From positions 10,674,470 through 10,738,469 of the forward strand of contig ML677385.1 of the NCBI GenBank assembly GCA_007922305.1: DNA of 64,000 nt, given 5' to 3'. A program made the translations under genes and the position numbers. This document shows positions 35,640 to 50,395 of the stretch, piece after piece. A model generated the notes under the pieces. It ran no database searches. It was not told the origin of the DNA and saw only the letters and a program-made list of their open reading frames with translations. The DNA comes from Dermatemys mawii (taxonomy: Eukaryota > Chordata > Testudines > Dermatemydidae). The stretch's first letter is position 1, and the number at the start of each line of letters is the position of its first letter.

Positions 35640-36300
35640 AGCAGGTTCAATAGGTGGAGGGCGGAGCAGAGGATGGAGGCTCCACCCTGTCTAGCCTGCA
35701 GCCTTCCCTCTCTCCACCCGATGCCCTTAGCCCGGCAAGGCTAGTTCCACCGCAGTGCCATTCACCGCTGCTGTGCTGCGTTCGTGTGTGTTAGCCTGGC
35801 TCAGCCTAGGACTCCGCTCCGTCCCCCCCTCTCTCTCTGCCAGTCCTCCAGCGATGAGGGAACAACCCAAAGGGTGAGTTCAGTGCAGCCCTTCCCGTGC
35901 CCGGGCTTCAAACCTTGCACTTGTGGCCGCGCTGCGCGCGGGAGAGCCCCGCTCCGGAAAGGTGAATGAAACTTGGGCAGGGGCTTTGCACGGCGGGGAA
36001 GCCCCCGGGCGGCAGCCTCCGTCCCAGCTGTTTCCTCCCGCTCCGGCTGCAGGTGCTTGTAGTTGTGGCGAAGGGGCAGGATTAACTCTTCCCCGTCCGG
36101 CGGCAGAGTTGGGCTGCTCGGGGAGTCCCGCCTGTGGCAGGGAGGGGCGGAGCGCGTTGGTTACGGGGTTTGATTTTCAGGGTGTTAGTAGCTCACTAGT
36201 CTCCCCGCCGCAGCTGTCCCCCGATCACTGTCGTTTTGCACTATCATGGTAAAGATCTGAAGCTTGGCTCATCGACGTGCCTTGAACCCCGCAGCCCAGA
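35640..36300 (+). promoter_or_regulatory. DMD: CpG island: putative Dp71-type internal DMD promoter
   Basis: This is the only broad CpG-dense, GC-rich block in the window next to a DMD exon. CpG dinucleotides, rare elsewhere, are frequent from about 35,650 to 36,250. Sp1-type GGGCGG cores occur near 35,659 (GAGGGCGGAG) and 36,142 (AGGGGCGGAG), and another GGGCGG near 36,007. No TATA box is seen upstream of the ATG at 35,854. A TATA-less, GC-rich housekeeping-like promoter is what is known for Dp71 in mammals. The island covers both sides of the first exon. The transcription start site cannot be fixed from sequence alone. Confidence 0.8.
35854..35873 (+). CDS. DMD: Dystrophin Dp71-type first coding exon (G1)
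   Basis: The ATG at 35,854 begins M-R-E-Q-P-K followed by GG, the first two bases of a Gly codon, directly before the donor GTGAGT at 35,874. Exon 63 starts with C, so splicing gives GGC (Gly) and then HETQTT, i.e. MREQPKG-HETQTT. The mammalian Dp71 start is MREQLKG, so six of seven residues agree, with Pro in place of Leu at position 5. This short isoform keeps the second half of the WW domain, the EF-hand region, the ZZ domain and the C-terminus, and links the dystroglycan complex to the membrane in non-muscle cells. The match of sequence, phase, CpG island and position upstream of exon 63 makes the call firm. The 5' UTR limit is not visible. Confidence 0.92.
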
Positions 36301-38731
36301 TGTGGGTGTGCGTAGAGCAGGGGGTACTGCTGTTAAAAATCTAGTTGTTTAAAGACTGCAGGGGGGAAGCTCTTCTACCTTTTATTCAGCGTACGAAAGG
36401 TCAACTTTATGCCTGATTTCTTCTGCGAATTTGAACTGACATTTAATTCACTGCATTTTCTAATTGATGTGCCCTCTGTTTCAGGATAAAGAGGTCTAGC
36501 TGGAATATGCAAGATATTTAACTCATAGCTACATGGTATTAAAAGGCCCGGGGAACCCCCAGCAGTTAAACCGTAAAGCCATGCCAGGAAGTCAGGGATG
36601 TGCCAGAGATATGATCAAACGGTTTGAGGGAAACTAAAGAGAGATGGCAGTTTGTATTGTTTCTTCTTGTTAATACAGCTAAATGGAATACTATGTTATA
36701 TCAGTCTAGCTTTCTTGCAACTCAATTTATACAGTCTGCATACAGTATATTTTATAACTTGGTCCATGAATGAACTTCTATGGAAATGTTTAAAATATGG
36801 ACACCTAGGTGAGTGGTAGTTCTGTGGTTAATGTATGTCTGGAAATGTTTCTAATAGTTTTTATTCTGGTTTATATTGCATATGTATTTTTTGTATAACT
36901 GTATGTGTGAAAGACATAATTTGTCTCTGTGATGTAGTTAGTATATGAGGAGGCTCTCTCTTGAAGTGTGTGACTGCAAAAGCTGCCCTTTCCTGGGATA
37001 TGTTCACTTTCCTAGCTCTTGTTGCAAGCTTAAATTTGGCTGAGAATTGGAACTTTAGAGGCATATGCCTGTCTATGGAGTACTGAGCTGAGGAAACAAG
37101 AAACATAGTTATATGGAAGGTCAAAGACCTTCTACCACTAAGGAATTGCTTGTAGTCATCCTTGTTTGATCCTGGATTCAACAAGACCTTGCAGTGAAAT
37201 TGCTTTGCCAGAAGTGGAGGGGATAAGCTTTGAAAAGCAAATAGATCAAGGAACAAGTAACAGCTGGAGGGGCTGGCTCACTAGCTTTAGCAACTGAGTT
37301 ATAATCTTTACCCAAGACACAGTGCACAAAATAAAATGCTGAACATCAAAAGGGAGAAAAAATAGTTACTATAAAATACTAAGCAGTTGATATGTGGTCC
37401 CATTTTACTACTCAGGTTCAATATTAGCAAAAACTTTTAATATGTATTTGTGCTTTTCTTCAGTAGTCTGATAATGCTGGCAAAAGCCAAAGTGGTTTTT
37501 TTTCCTTTTGTTTTTTAAGACATTGATCCCAGGATTAAAGAGAAATCATCACTGTGTGGATGCATGGACTCCAGATTTATAGCTGAAGACAAACAGTAAT
37601 CCTTTGCAAATCACAAGAGTATTCTACCTTTTTAGAGCACTGTTTTAGTCTTTTCACAGTGATTAGTTTCCTCTCCAGGAAGTAATGGAAAGATATAAAA
37701 AGTTCACAATGTTTTAAGCAATAAGTGACCCTGATTGCAAGGTAGTCTTATTTTGAATGGCCAACAGTGTCTCTTTTTTTAAATAAAGAACAAGTAGTTA
37801 AAGTTGCATTTATAAAGGTTTAATGTGAATTTTACCAAAAAAAAAAAAAAAAAATCCCAACTGTGTCATATATTTATTCTGGATTTTTGACGGTAGCCAT
37901 CAGTAGTTGTAAGAACCTTGCACTCTACTTGAAATCAAAAAGGTGAAAGGCAATATAAATTGTATTGTAGTGCAGCACACTATAAACTAACTTAATTTCT
38001 AATTATTGGCCAATATGCATAGCTGTTCCTTTATTGCCACCTGACAGAATTTGACACAGACCCACACCCCACATTACACTACATCTGGTCCAGAGTGCAT
38101 TTTGAAGTAAAGAGAACAGTGGGAGGCTGGAGGAATTTGCTTTAATGTAGTCACAGATTAAGAGGAATGTAACAGTTTAGAGAGTGTAGTGCAGTTCCAT
38201 ACTCAAATTCTCTGCTGTGAAGCTTAACAATGAATAAACATGGGAGAGCAAATTTTTGAAATTTAAAACTGGCAGAATGAATAAAATCAAGAACAATTTG
38301 AAAAGGTTTAAAGATTTATGAAGGAGAATTTTTTCTTCCCCTTTTGCTGCCAGTGTTTTACAAAGATAATGCAAGCTGAAATGGGGGCAAAGATGTTTAT
38401 TTTTACTCAAACTGGACATATTATAATAGAGAACTGAAGTTTAGTTTATCATTCATCACATCAGTTCTTGATTTCAAGTTTTTTATCATGCTACTTTGTC
38501 ATCTCTTCTGACAATAATCGAGGGGTTCATCTTTGTACTCTTGGCAACAATATAGAAGTTGTTGGATATATGCAGATATGGGATGGCAAAGTGTTTTTGC
38601 AAAGTTTCCTATGCACCTGAATCCTATTCAGAAAAATCTTTGCTATCCCCATGTTGTGGTACTCCTGATTTAAAAAATTGCTTAATCATCTATCACCATC
38701 CCCTAAGGACTGAGTCAAGACCACCAAATTC
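36301..38731. other. Intron between Dp71 exon and exon 63, first part
   Basis: No gene seen. The 131-codon minus frame at 36,861-37,256 has no domain. A run of 18 A lies at 37,837-37,854. Confidence 0.5.
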
Positions 38732-38739
38732 ATTTAATA

Positions 38740-38956
38740 CAGGGTTCTCAACCTGGGGGGTCAAGATCCTTCAGGGAGCCGAGAGGTTATTACATGGGGG
38801 ATCGTGAGCTGTCAGCCTCCACCCCAAACCCCGCTTTGCCTCCAGCATTTATTATGGTGTTAAATACATAAACAAGTGGTTTTTAATTGATAAGAGAACA
38901 GGGTTGCACTCCGGGGTTTGCTATGTGACACCAGTACAATAGTTTGAGAACCACCA
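38740..38956. mobile_element. hAT MITE with perfect 8-bp target duplication
   Basis: A 217-bp unit has the left end CAGGGTTCTCAACCTGGGGG and right end GTTTGAGAACCACCA. It is flanked by identical ATTTAATA at 38732-38739 and 38957-38964. It has no coding capacity. Confidence 0.88.
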
Positions 38957-38964
38957 ATTTAATA

Positions 38965-40574
38965 AGTCACATCATATGTACATAGATAATTTAGTGGGGT
39001 AAAGGCAATCTATGTATTTTAGTGTGCCAGTCACCATCACGCTGCTATCATCTGTTGTTCTTCCAGGGCTAGCTTTATTTTCTTTCCTCTTTTGCCTCTT
39101 GATAAGCTAGAGAGGCATGAACTTGTAGGAAAAGAAAGTAATGTTTCTCTGACTTTATAGGATCTAGTTCCTAACTAGCATTGGGAAATATGGCAAACAT
39201 TTTTCAGCAGATATGTTAAAGATGGTAGTGTTCCTAAATATCTTTGAGAGCCTAGAATTGCTGAGCTTGGCATTTCACTTCAGCTGGTATTCACAATACA
39301 CAAACACACACAAACACTTCCCTTCCAACACCCAATCCCAAAGCTCACAATTAAATGGCCTTTGAAAATGGCAGAGAGGCTTATGAAGGATAGTCTCAAT
39401 GGAATCTAACCTTTCCTTGAGCTGCACATGTGTTTGGAATTGTTGATAACTCTCTGTGCTGAAAATGTTCAGGAACAGGCAACACTTTTTAGTTAGAATG
39501 AAAAAGCTGCAGCTTTCTTGTGTTCTGCATGTAAAGTACCAGCAAAATCTGCCCTTATTCTTCACAGGCACTCGGCCTTTACCGAGTTGGAATGCAGGGT
39601 TTCCTTAAAACACTGACTTTCATGAGAGGGATACCTCCAGTTCTAGAATCCAGAGCTCTGACTGTCTTGTAAGATATGAGTTTGATAGTCTCAGCTGGAT
39701 TGCCGCTGGATATAATAAAAACCTGATACACAGCATTCAGCCCAGTGGATAATCATTGCTTAAGAGAAGGCAAAGAAATGAGCTACCAAGGATACTATAA
39801 CTTGACATTCATCCCTATAGAAAGAGCTGTTTTCTTCAATGTGAGACTGAGGTCAATGAAAGGGCAAATAGGTGAGGGGATTCATTTGCCCTGCAGATTT
39901 TAGCTTTGTGTAGTTCACTTGTGGATAAATGGAGAAAACCAATTTCTAGTAGAGGCTGTGCCTTTCTGCACTTGTATGCATAAAATGTATAGATCAAAGA
40001 TGACCTTGCGTGTTTATCAAAAATGCATAAAACCAGTGCTCATGAAAGGTGCCAAGTTAACAACACTGGAGAGTAAAGTGCTGTGTTGTATTCACAGAGC
40101 AGTCTGAGACAAACAAACTCATTTCACTTGGAAAATTAGGTAGTGTATTTTTAAAAGAGAAGTACAGCTCTGATGCAATCAGTGCGTGAACTTTCTCCTA
40201 GTATTTCTAAATAACTTGATATACTGATCAGTGGCACGCTCACTACTCAAACACCAGAACACCACGTGGAAGATGGCATTGTATAAAATGAAGAGACATG
40301 GAAGAATGATCACTGTTTATATAATTGGGATTTCTGGTTGCAAGAAGAGTGGTCAGCAGTAAAGAGAAATTACTCTCACTGCCCTGCATGTATGCCTCAA
40401 CCCTGATCTGTAGGAGATATCCCTATGTGATTCTTGACTTCTGTGCTAAGAATTCACAATGGGTTACCAGCTGCAACACTACCTGTCCCTGGGAAGTTGC
40501 ACCAAGAATGTCAAAATAATTTTATGTAGATATTGAACAGCCATCAGCTGTAACAACTTCTGGTTACTTAACCG
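38965..40574. other. Intronic DNA, no gene seen
   Basis: A (CA)-rich stretch lies near 39,297-39,317. The 98-codon minus frame at 39,275-39,571 shows no domain. Confidence 0.45.
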
Positions 40575-40696
40575 TAGAGTGACCAGATGTCCTGATTTTA
40601 CAGAGACAGTCCTGAATTTGGGGTCTTTGTCTTATATAGGCTCCTATTACCCCTCACCCTGACCTGATTTTTCACACTTGCTGTCTGGTCACCCTA
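40575..40696. mobile_element. hAT-like MITE (TAGGGTGACCAG family), copy 1
   Basis: A 122-bp unit has inverted ends TAGAGTGACCAGATGTCC and GCTGTCTGGTCACCCTA. The flanking octamers CTTAACCG and CTTACCCT are similar but worn. A better-preserved inverted copy lies at 44,393-44,504. Confidence 0.75.
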
Positions 40697-44384
<3,688 letters not shown>

Positions 44385-44392
44385 AGGTGACC

Positions 44393-44504
44393 AGAGAGCA
44401 AGTGTGAAAAATCGGGATGGGGGTGGGGGTAATAGAAGCCTATATAAGAAAAAGATCCAAAAATCAGGACTGTCCCTATAAAATTGGGACATCTGGTCAC
44501 CCTA
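44393..44504. mobile_element. hAT-like MITE (TAGGGTGACCAG family), copy 2
   Basis: It is an inverted relative of the unit at 40,575, with ends TAAGGTGACCAG and ACATCTGGTCACCCTA. It is flanked by identical GGTCCAAA octamers at 44385-44392 and 44505-44512. The 8-bp duplication supports hAT rather than a TA-targeting mariner family. Confidence 0.85.
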
Positions 44505-44641
44505 GGTCCAAAATATCATGGTATTTACTTCAGTTGAACTAAGTTTCTTTTAAAAAGAAAACAAGTGAAGAGTTAGAGAAAAATGAAGGAGAAAAAAAAA
44601 TACATTTGAGGTCAGTTCAAGGATCAAATCACTATCTAATA

Positions 44642-44944
44642 CAGAGGTAGGCAACCTATGGCACGTGCGCCAAAAGTGGCACACAAGCTGATTTTTAGTG
44701 GCACTCACACTGCCTGGCCACTAGTCTAGGGGCTCTGCATTTTAATTTTATTTTAAATGAAGCTTCTTAAACACTTTAAAAACCTTATTTACTTTACATA
44801 CAACAATAGTTTCGTTATATATTATAGACTTATAGAGAGAGACCTTCTAAAAACATTAGTATGTATAACTGGCACACAAAACCTTAAATTAGAGTGAATA
44901 AATGAAGACTCGGCACATCACTTCTGAAAGGTTGCCGACTCCTG
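44642..44944. mobile_element. hAT MITE with perfect 8-bp target duplication
   Basis: A 303-bp unit has ends CAGAGGTAGGCAACCTATGG and AAAGGTTGCCGACTCCTG. It is flanked by ATCTAATA at 44634-44641 and 44945-44952. Its right half (from GACTTATAGAGAGAGACCTTC on) reappears inverted in the left part of the element at 48,730. Confidence 0.9.
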
Positions 44945-44952
44945 ATCTAATA

Positions 44953-46345
44953 CAGTTTGCCCATCACTGTGAGTGTTCGCTGAATACCAGATGTTCAAGG
45001 CATTTTGTACTTGTGGTATAAAGGGTGAAACCATTAGACAGATCCTCTTTTCATGTCCAGCTTATTCAAGAAGATTATTCCTACAGTAGCCATTTTTTCT
45101 TTTTCCTTTTAAAGAAGTATATTAAGGAAAAGTGTGTGTGTGAGAGAGAGGGAGATATTTGAGGTATGTCTGAAATGGCAGTTTTCTTGGCCAACATTTT
45201 TATTTCTCTTTGGGGTGGGATAAAAATTATGTTTACTGGTGCCTACAGACACCAAGATCCACAAATGTATGTGCATTTTTGCAAACTGGGTGGGGACAAG
45301 ATGAGGATGAGGTGTTTCTTTGTGAATCACCATATAGAGTCAAACCTTAACAACAATGCTGCTGAGTAACCTGCAGACTTTTGTTTTGGAATTGGGTATA
45401 ATCAGCGCAGCCTCACTCTCATATAAATTTCATAATAGCAGCATAACCCATTTACTCTTGAGCAGAACCCTTAATGTGTGTTTAGTGCCCTGCTTTGCCT
45501 CAGGTCAAAACTGGTAATAATGTGATGTTTGAAGTCTTTTGCAGACTTCAGTAATATTTCATGTGAAAAGAAATGATTAAAGCGGGTCTCACATTGTACG
45601 CTTGTTAGTTCCTATTTTTCCCCCACATCAGATTCTAAATTTTGTTTCTTGTTCATATGAAGGAGTTTTACTGAAGAGCTTTGGTTGTCATGTTGCAGAT
45701 TACAGACACCTGGGTTTGTAGAAGTATAGTAACGGGTATGGTTTCTCAAGCCAGGAACATGCAATGCAATATGCAAAGCCAAGCCCGTCAGCTGCATCAG
45801 AGTCTTCCTTCCTATTTTTCAAATTCCTTCCACTAGCCTGCAGGGAATAATCTTTCTGAACAATGTAACTCTTTGTACATCCAAAATATTGACACATAGG
45901 ATGCCTTTCCATAAAGTTAATACATGTTTCCATTGCTTCTTGTACATCATAACTTGTGAGGTAATCCTTTAGTGTAATTTACATCCTTACAAATTATTAA
46001 GAGCTTATTTTTTTTCCAGTGACTAAGGAAAATAAAGATTACAACACCACACCGACTTCAAGGGAAAATAGGGAGTGGGTTTCTGTGTCATTTCCCCTGT
46101 CACCCTCCACCAGCTCCAGTTCATCCAGTTCATGCACCTAGAAGTTACTGAATTGAACTTTGATCCATGAATTGAATTCCAAATACCAAAAATAATTTCC
46201 CATAGCATTTTTCTGGTGTGGCTGAGGATTTTCTGTTCTGATCAGGTTTTTGGTGTTTATGAAAATAAAGATAAATCAAGCAACCTTTCATTCAGTTTAG
46301 ATTTAGTAAAATAATTATTTTACAGAAGAACATGCTATTTTCATA
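44953..46345. other. Intronic DNA, no gene seen
   Basis: Short (GT)/(GA) runs lie near 45,130-45,155. No domain was found in frames of up to 77 codons. Confidence 0.45.
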
Positions 46346-46480
46346 AAGTATTATACCACTGGTCCATCTAGTCAAGTATCCTGTCTCTAACAGTGGCTGC
46401 TTCAGAGGAAGGCAAAAGAAGGCCAGTGTATGCAATTATATAATAACCTGTCTTTAGCGGAAGTTTCTTCCTTGACCCGT
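46346..46480 (-). mobile_element. CR1 LINE 3' tail fragment (antisense)
   Basis: CTGGTCCATCTAGTCAAGTA, TCCTGTCTCTAACAGTGGCT and CTTCAGAGGAAGGCAAAAGA follow the antisense CR1 order (ccatctagtccagtatcctgtctc...agaggaaggtgcaag). Confidence 0.8.
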
Positions 46481-48384
46481 CAGGCTGATGCTCTAAAGCA
46501 ATAGAATGTATAGTGATAACTGTAGCATTTGTTTTGGATTTTAACAAGTGTTTAATAAATTAATACTTTTCTCATTGGTTGTTTATTATAATAAAGTTTT
46601 TCTTTTTGAATAGTTTTTAAAGAGTGCTTTCCACTGTAGTGTTCTTCTTATTATTTAAACAATTAGCATATTGTACCATAGAGATTTCTTACAATTTATT
46701 TTGGTTTCTATTGAGTGCCTGTTTCTGCCTCTAAACATGCTATTATTTTTCACCCTTCATATAAAGTTACTATATGCCATAAGCACTCCATCAGTGCTTT
46801 TTTATTTGTTCTGTAATCACATGAAAGTGTCAGTAAGTAGCTGGGATAATGACCTCTGCTGCATCACTTAATTTACCTAGTAGATGTTGATCCTCTGGTT
46901 ATGTAAATGAAGTATATGGAAAAAGGTAGTAAAAATTAGCGATGTGTGAACTTCAGAAGGTTTAGAGTTTTGATTCAGGTACATGTCCCACTTCTCATAT
47001 TCACATTACAGTCGACACTGTCTTCGCCTATCTCCAGTCTACACCCTCTCTAGTATTCCAGTCACTGTTCTAATTGCTTTCCATTCCGACTGTGACCCTG
47101 CAATGAAATCACTTCACCATTGTAAACCTCTCTGCATCTTCCCTGATGCAGATTTCCCCACCTCTCTCAATATCTTAACAGTCCCAGGGCATCACTGCAA
47201 TCAAATTTTGCACACTTGTAGAGGTGTTATCTATTTACATTCTGTGTCCCAGAGAAAGCAAGAAGTTTAATTCCCGCTTCCCAACGTGTGAGAGAAAATA
47301 AATATTGAATACATTCTCTCAGATTATCCTTTCTAGTGTCAACATGCTTCTAAAAGAAGCCTGTCCTCTTGAGGATGATAGTACAGTCCTTTTAAACTCA
47401 TGCCTAAAAATGCACCTGTACTTTGTAATAATGGCCAAGTAAAACTTGCCCTGTTGTATCTTAATGTTATGCTCACTAGTATCACCTTCCTCCAACATTC
47501 CCGTGTGATCAGGGTATGAGTTTCCTCAATATACATTACTGTCGCTGTAAACAGTAATTGCAGCATCAGGATGCAGTCAGGAATGTTGACATATGCGTCT
47601 GTTCCTCTCTTTGGTTTCTTTGCTATTTCACCAAGGTAAAATGATAAAGGAGGATAAAAGGCACTCATAGCCCTTGCTGCTGGGTGCTGGTTTGCACCTG
47701 ATTTTTTTTCCTTTTCCTCACAAAGAATTTGCATAGACTCCTCTTACAAAGCTAGTAAATTTTACATGTAGACTTGTTTTTCCTTCAGATTTTCTTCATA
47801 TTTAGCTCATTGATTTCCATGTCTGCATTTATAAGACATACCCATCATAAAAATGAAACAACTTACTTTCCTCTGAAATCCAGTTAGATTTGCATATGAG
47901 TTTAAAAATGAATAAGAGCTTTAAAAATGTTGTTTCTGCTTTGGTGTCATTATCAAGAGGCTTGTGATCTGGATAGTCAAATTAGCTCACCCTCACCCAA
48001 AAATAAGACTTTTTGTGGGATTCTCAAAGAACTTCCATGCTAGTCAGATCTTGTGATGGAGAAGGCTTTAGAGAGAGTAAATGCCATTTCTCTGCCTGTT
48101 TGATTCCTGGGAATGCTAGAAATGGGAGTGTAATAGTTTAGTTTTGGGGGCAAATGCTTCACTTCTGAAAGCTCTCTTCTTTGGCATTCAAAAATAGGTT
48201 TTACAACCATACACTTTGGAATCACTGTTGTCTTTGGTGTGGCCATGTATCTGTTTTTATTTAGTTATAGGCATGTCTGTGGCACTGATCCCAGTAGCAT
48301 CCATTCATACCTCTGAATTCCTCTGCCTCTAATTTGCTATGAGGGTCCATAAACTAATGAACACAACTTTTTGCACAATGTAGG
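46481..48384. other. Intronic DNA, no gene seen
   Basis: AT-rich. The 95-codon plus frame at 46,983-47,270 and the 131-codon minus frame at 47,339-47,734 show no domain. Confidence 0.45.
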
Positions 48385-48729
48385 GCAGACCTAGTATGGT
48401 GTATGTATCATTTTCATGTGAACTTCTAGCTCTCTCTCTCTTTCTTATGGTTCAAGTGCTGGTCCCTGTGCATGTTCCACTGTGGGATATGCGTGTGCAG
48501 GCATTGTCTGTTAGTTCCCACCTGTGCTCTTGCTCTCCTCCTGCTCTGTACCAACTATATAAGGGGCGACTGCCTCTCCAGTTTCGTCTGACTGCTGCAT
48601 GGCCTGAGTTGGAACCCTCCAGTGTGCAGAGCTGATCCGCTCTCTTCTTCCCCTAAATAGTTTCAAAGCTTTATAGAACTCTGAGTTTTATTGTTAGTGT
48701 TGATAGTAGTGTTTCAAGTTTAGCTAGTC

Positions 48730-49416
48730 CAGGGGTCAGCACCCTCTCAGAAGTGCTGTGCCAAGTCTTTATTTATTCACTTTAATTTAAGGCTTCGTGT
48801 GCCAGTGATACATTTTAACATTATTTAGAAGGTCTCTCTATAAGTCCATATGAGGGGTCGGCAACCTACAGCACACGTGCCACGGCATGCTTCTGCCAGC
48901 CGAGGTCCCAACCTCTGGCTGCCCAGCCCCATTCAGCCTGCTGCTGGCCTGGGTGAAGGAAAACCCAGGCTGACAGCGGGCTGAGCGGGGCCGGCAACTG
49001 AGACCCCGGCTGGCAGGAGCCTGCTGCCGGAACCCCAAACTGGCAGCAGGTTGAGCCACTCAGCCCTCCGCCAGTCTGGGGTTCCGGCCGCCGGCCCCTT
49101 GCCAGCTGGGGTCCCAGCCACTGGCCCCACTCAACCCACTACTGGCCTGGGTGAGGGGAACCCCAGACTGGCAGTCGGGACCCCAGAGCAGCGGCGGGCT
49201 GAGTGACTCATCCCACTGCTGGTCTGGGGTTCTGGCAGCAGGCTCCTGCCAGCTGGGATCTGAGCCGCTGGCCCCATTCAACCTGTTGCTAGCCTGGGGT
49301 TTCCTTCACCTAGGCCGGCAGCAGACTGAGCAGGGCCGGCGGCCGGGACCTCGACATGCCATTAAAAATTGGCTCATGCCATCTTCGGCATGTGTGCCGT
49401 AGGTTGCCGACCCCTG
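48730..49416. mobile_element. 687-bp hAT element with perfect 8-bp target duplication
   Basis: The left end is CAGGGGTCAGCACCCTCTCA and the right end CGTAGGTTGCCGACCCCTG. Identical AGCTAGTC octamers flank it at 48722-48729 and 49417-49424. The first 120 bp match the inverted right half of the MITE at 44,642. From about 48,852 a second start (GGGGTCGGCAACCTACAGC) begins a GC-rich part with imperfect repeats of a ~100-bp unit (CCAGCTGGGGTC, GGCCTGGGTGA, GGCAGCAGGCT), so the element looks chimeric or nested. It has no transposase. Confidence 0.85.
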
Positions 49417-49540
49417 AGCTAGTCATAGTTAGAATCCTTTCTCGGATTAAGCCTCCCAGTCTCCCATTGCAGGACTTAGATTATGCTCTGGATACTGGGC
49501 TTCAAAAACTGAGTCTCCTGTCCCCTCTCCTTTTCAGTCA

Positions 49541-50180
49541 GTGACAACCAGTGCTGCTTATACTGCCTTGGAGAAGGACATATCTCTGCTAAATGCAATA
49601 TCTGCTGCTCTTTCCCCAGCCAAGTGCCGCAAGCACAAGAATCTGGCTTCAGAAGTACCTTATGGAGTGCTGAGGCCCCTGTCAGAGCTGGGCTCGAGAG
49701 ACCTCCCCTTGTACGTTGGCCAGAGTCATCAAGGAGTCCACCTCCTATCACAGTATTTGACTCAGGAGCAGGAAAGAGCAGGGCTAAGGACTCTTTGTCT
49801 AGGCCTTCTCATGAGAGTAGGGGACACTCTCAAAAGCATAAGGGCAGATCCCCTCCTAGATCTTAGAGGAGGGATCCCTCCCTGACTGTCCAAGTCAGGC
49901 ACATCTTTGTGTCCAGGCTACAAGAACATAGCCTCCCCCTCAACCTCCAAGCTTCCCAGTCATGATTAGAAGGTACATTAGAAGATGCAAGGCTCCTATG
50001 ATGTCAGCCTCCACACCAACTGTAGTACTACGATATAGCACTGGGGACCACAGAACCAAGAACCTTCAGGACCAACAAAAATCACTTGGTCAGAGGTTCA
50101 TTCATCAACTCTACCATCTCGTTCCCATAGAGAATCACCAGCTGCTGTCCCTCCTCTTCTCTGCCTCCTCCCCTGAGTGC
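49541..50180 (+). pseudogene. Gag-like remnant with CCHC zinc knuckle
   Basis: At 49555-49596 the translation reads C-LY-C-LGEG-H-ISAK-C, an exact C-x2-C-x4-H-x4-C zinc knuckle, followed by NICC. Such knuckles bind nucleic acid in the Gag proteins of retroelements, and DIRS-like Gag is a plausible source given the leader upstream. The knuckle lies in frame +3 of the local reading, and stop codons break the frame within about 60 codons, so nothing functional remains. The 114-codon (49,541-49,885) and 162-codon (49,962-50,450) frames are in other phases and are unlikely to be proteins. Confidence 0.6.
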
Positions 50181-50395
50181 AAGGCTCCCTGCTCCTCCCA
50201 GAAAGTGCTAAGTGCCGCCAAACAGCTGTTTGGCAGCGGAAGGCACCTGGAGGTAAGCAGAGGAGCAGGGATGCAGCTCAGTGGGGCGACGGGGAGTGGG
50301 AGTGGGAGGAGAGGAGCTTGGTGGGCTGCAGGAAACAACCCTGTGGGCTGCATGCAGCTCGCGGGCCACGTGTTTGAGACCCCTGGTGTACACTG
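50181..50395. mobile_element. Right half of a hAT MITE
   Basis: It ends GCGGGCCACGTGTTTGAGA, CCCCTG at 50,395, the mirror image of a CAGGGGTCTCAAACACG start. Before it lie GGGCTGCATGCAGCTCGC and a G-rich GGAGTGGGAGTGGGAGG block. The left end and target duplication were not found. Confidence 0.6.

Larger units (their letters stand above)
48385..50180 (+). mobile_element. DIRS-type retroelement 5' end and gag remnant, split by hAT
   Basis: The leader of about 48,385-48,729 (GGTCCCTGTGCATGTTCCAC, CTATATAAGGGGCGAC, TTTCAAAGCTTTATAGAAC) resumes at 49,425 after the hAT insertion and leads into a gag-like region with a CCHC zinc knuckle. The CTATATAAGG at 48,555-48,564 could be the element's own promoter. 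The GTCCCTGTG...CCAC motif echoes the terminal repeat near position 470-490 of the window, which supports the DIRS assignment. Reverse transcriptase, RNase H and recombinase are absent, so this is a 3'-truncated remnant. Confidence 0.55.

Noticed and set aside
35784..35969. 61-codon frame across the Dp71 exon as an alternative coding start
   Set aside because: It begins at a non-ATG codon, reads through the splice donor and is in a different phase from MREQPKG.
36861..37256. 131-codon minus-strand frame as a gene
   Set aside because: No domain, no splice context, ordinary AT-rich intron composition.
47339..47734. 131-codon minus-strand frame as a gene
   Set aside because: No family signature and no supporting signals.
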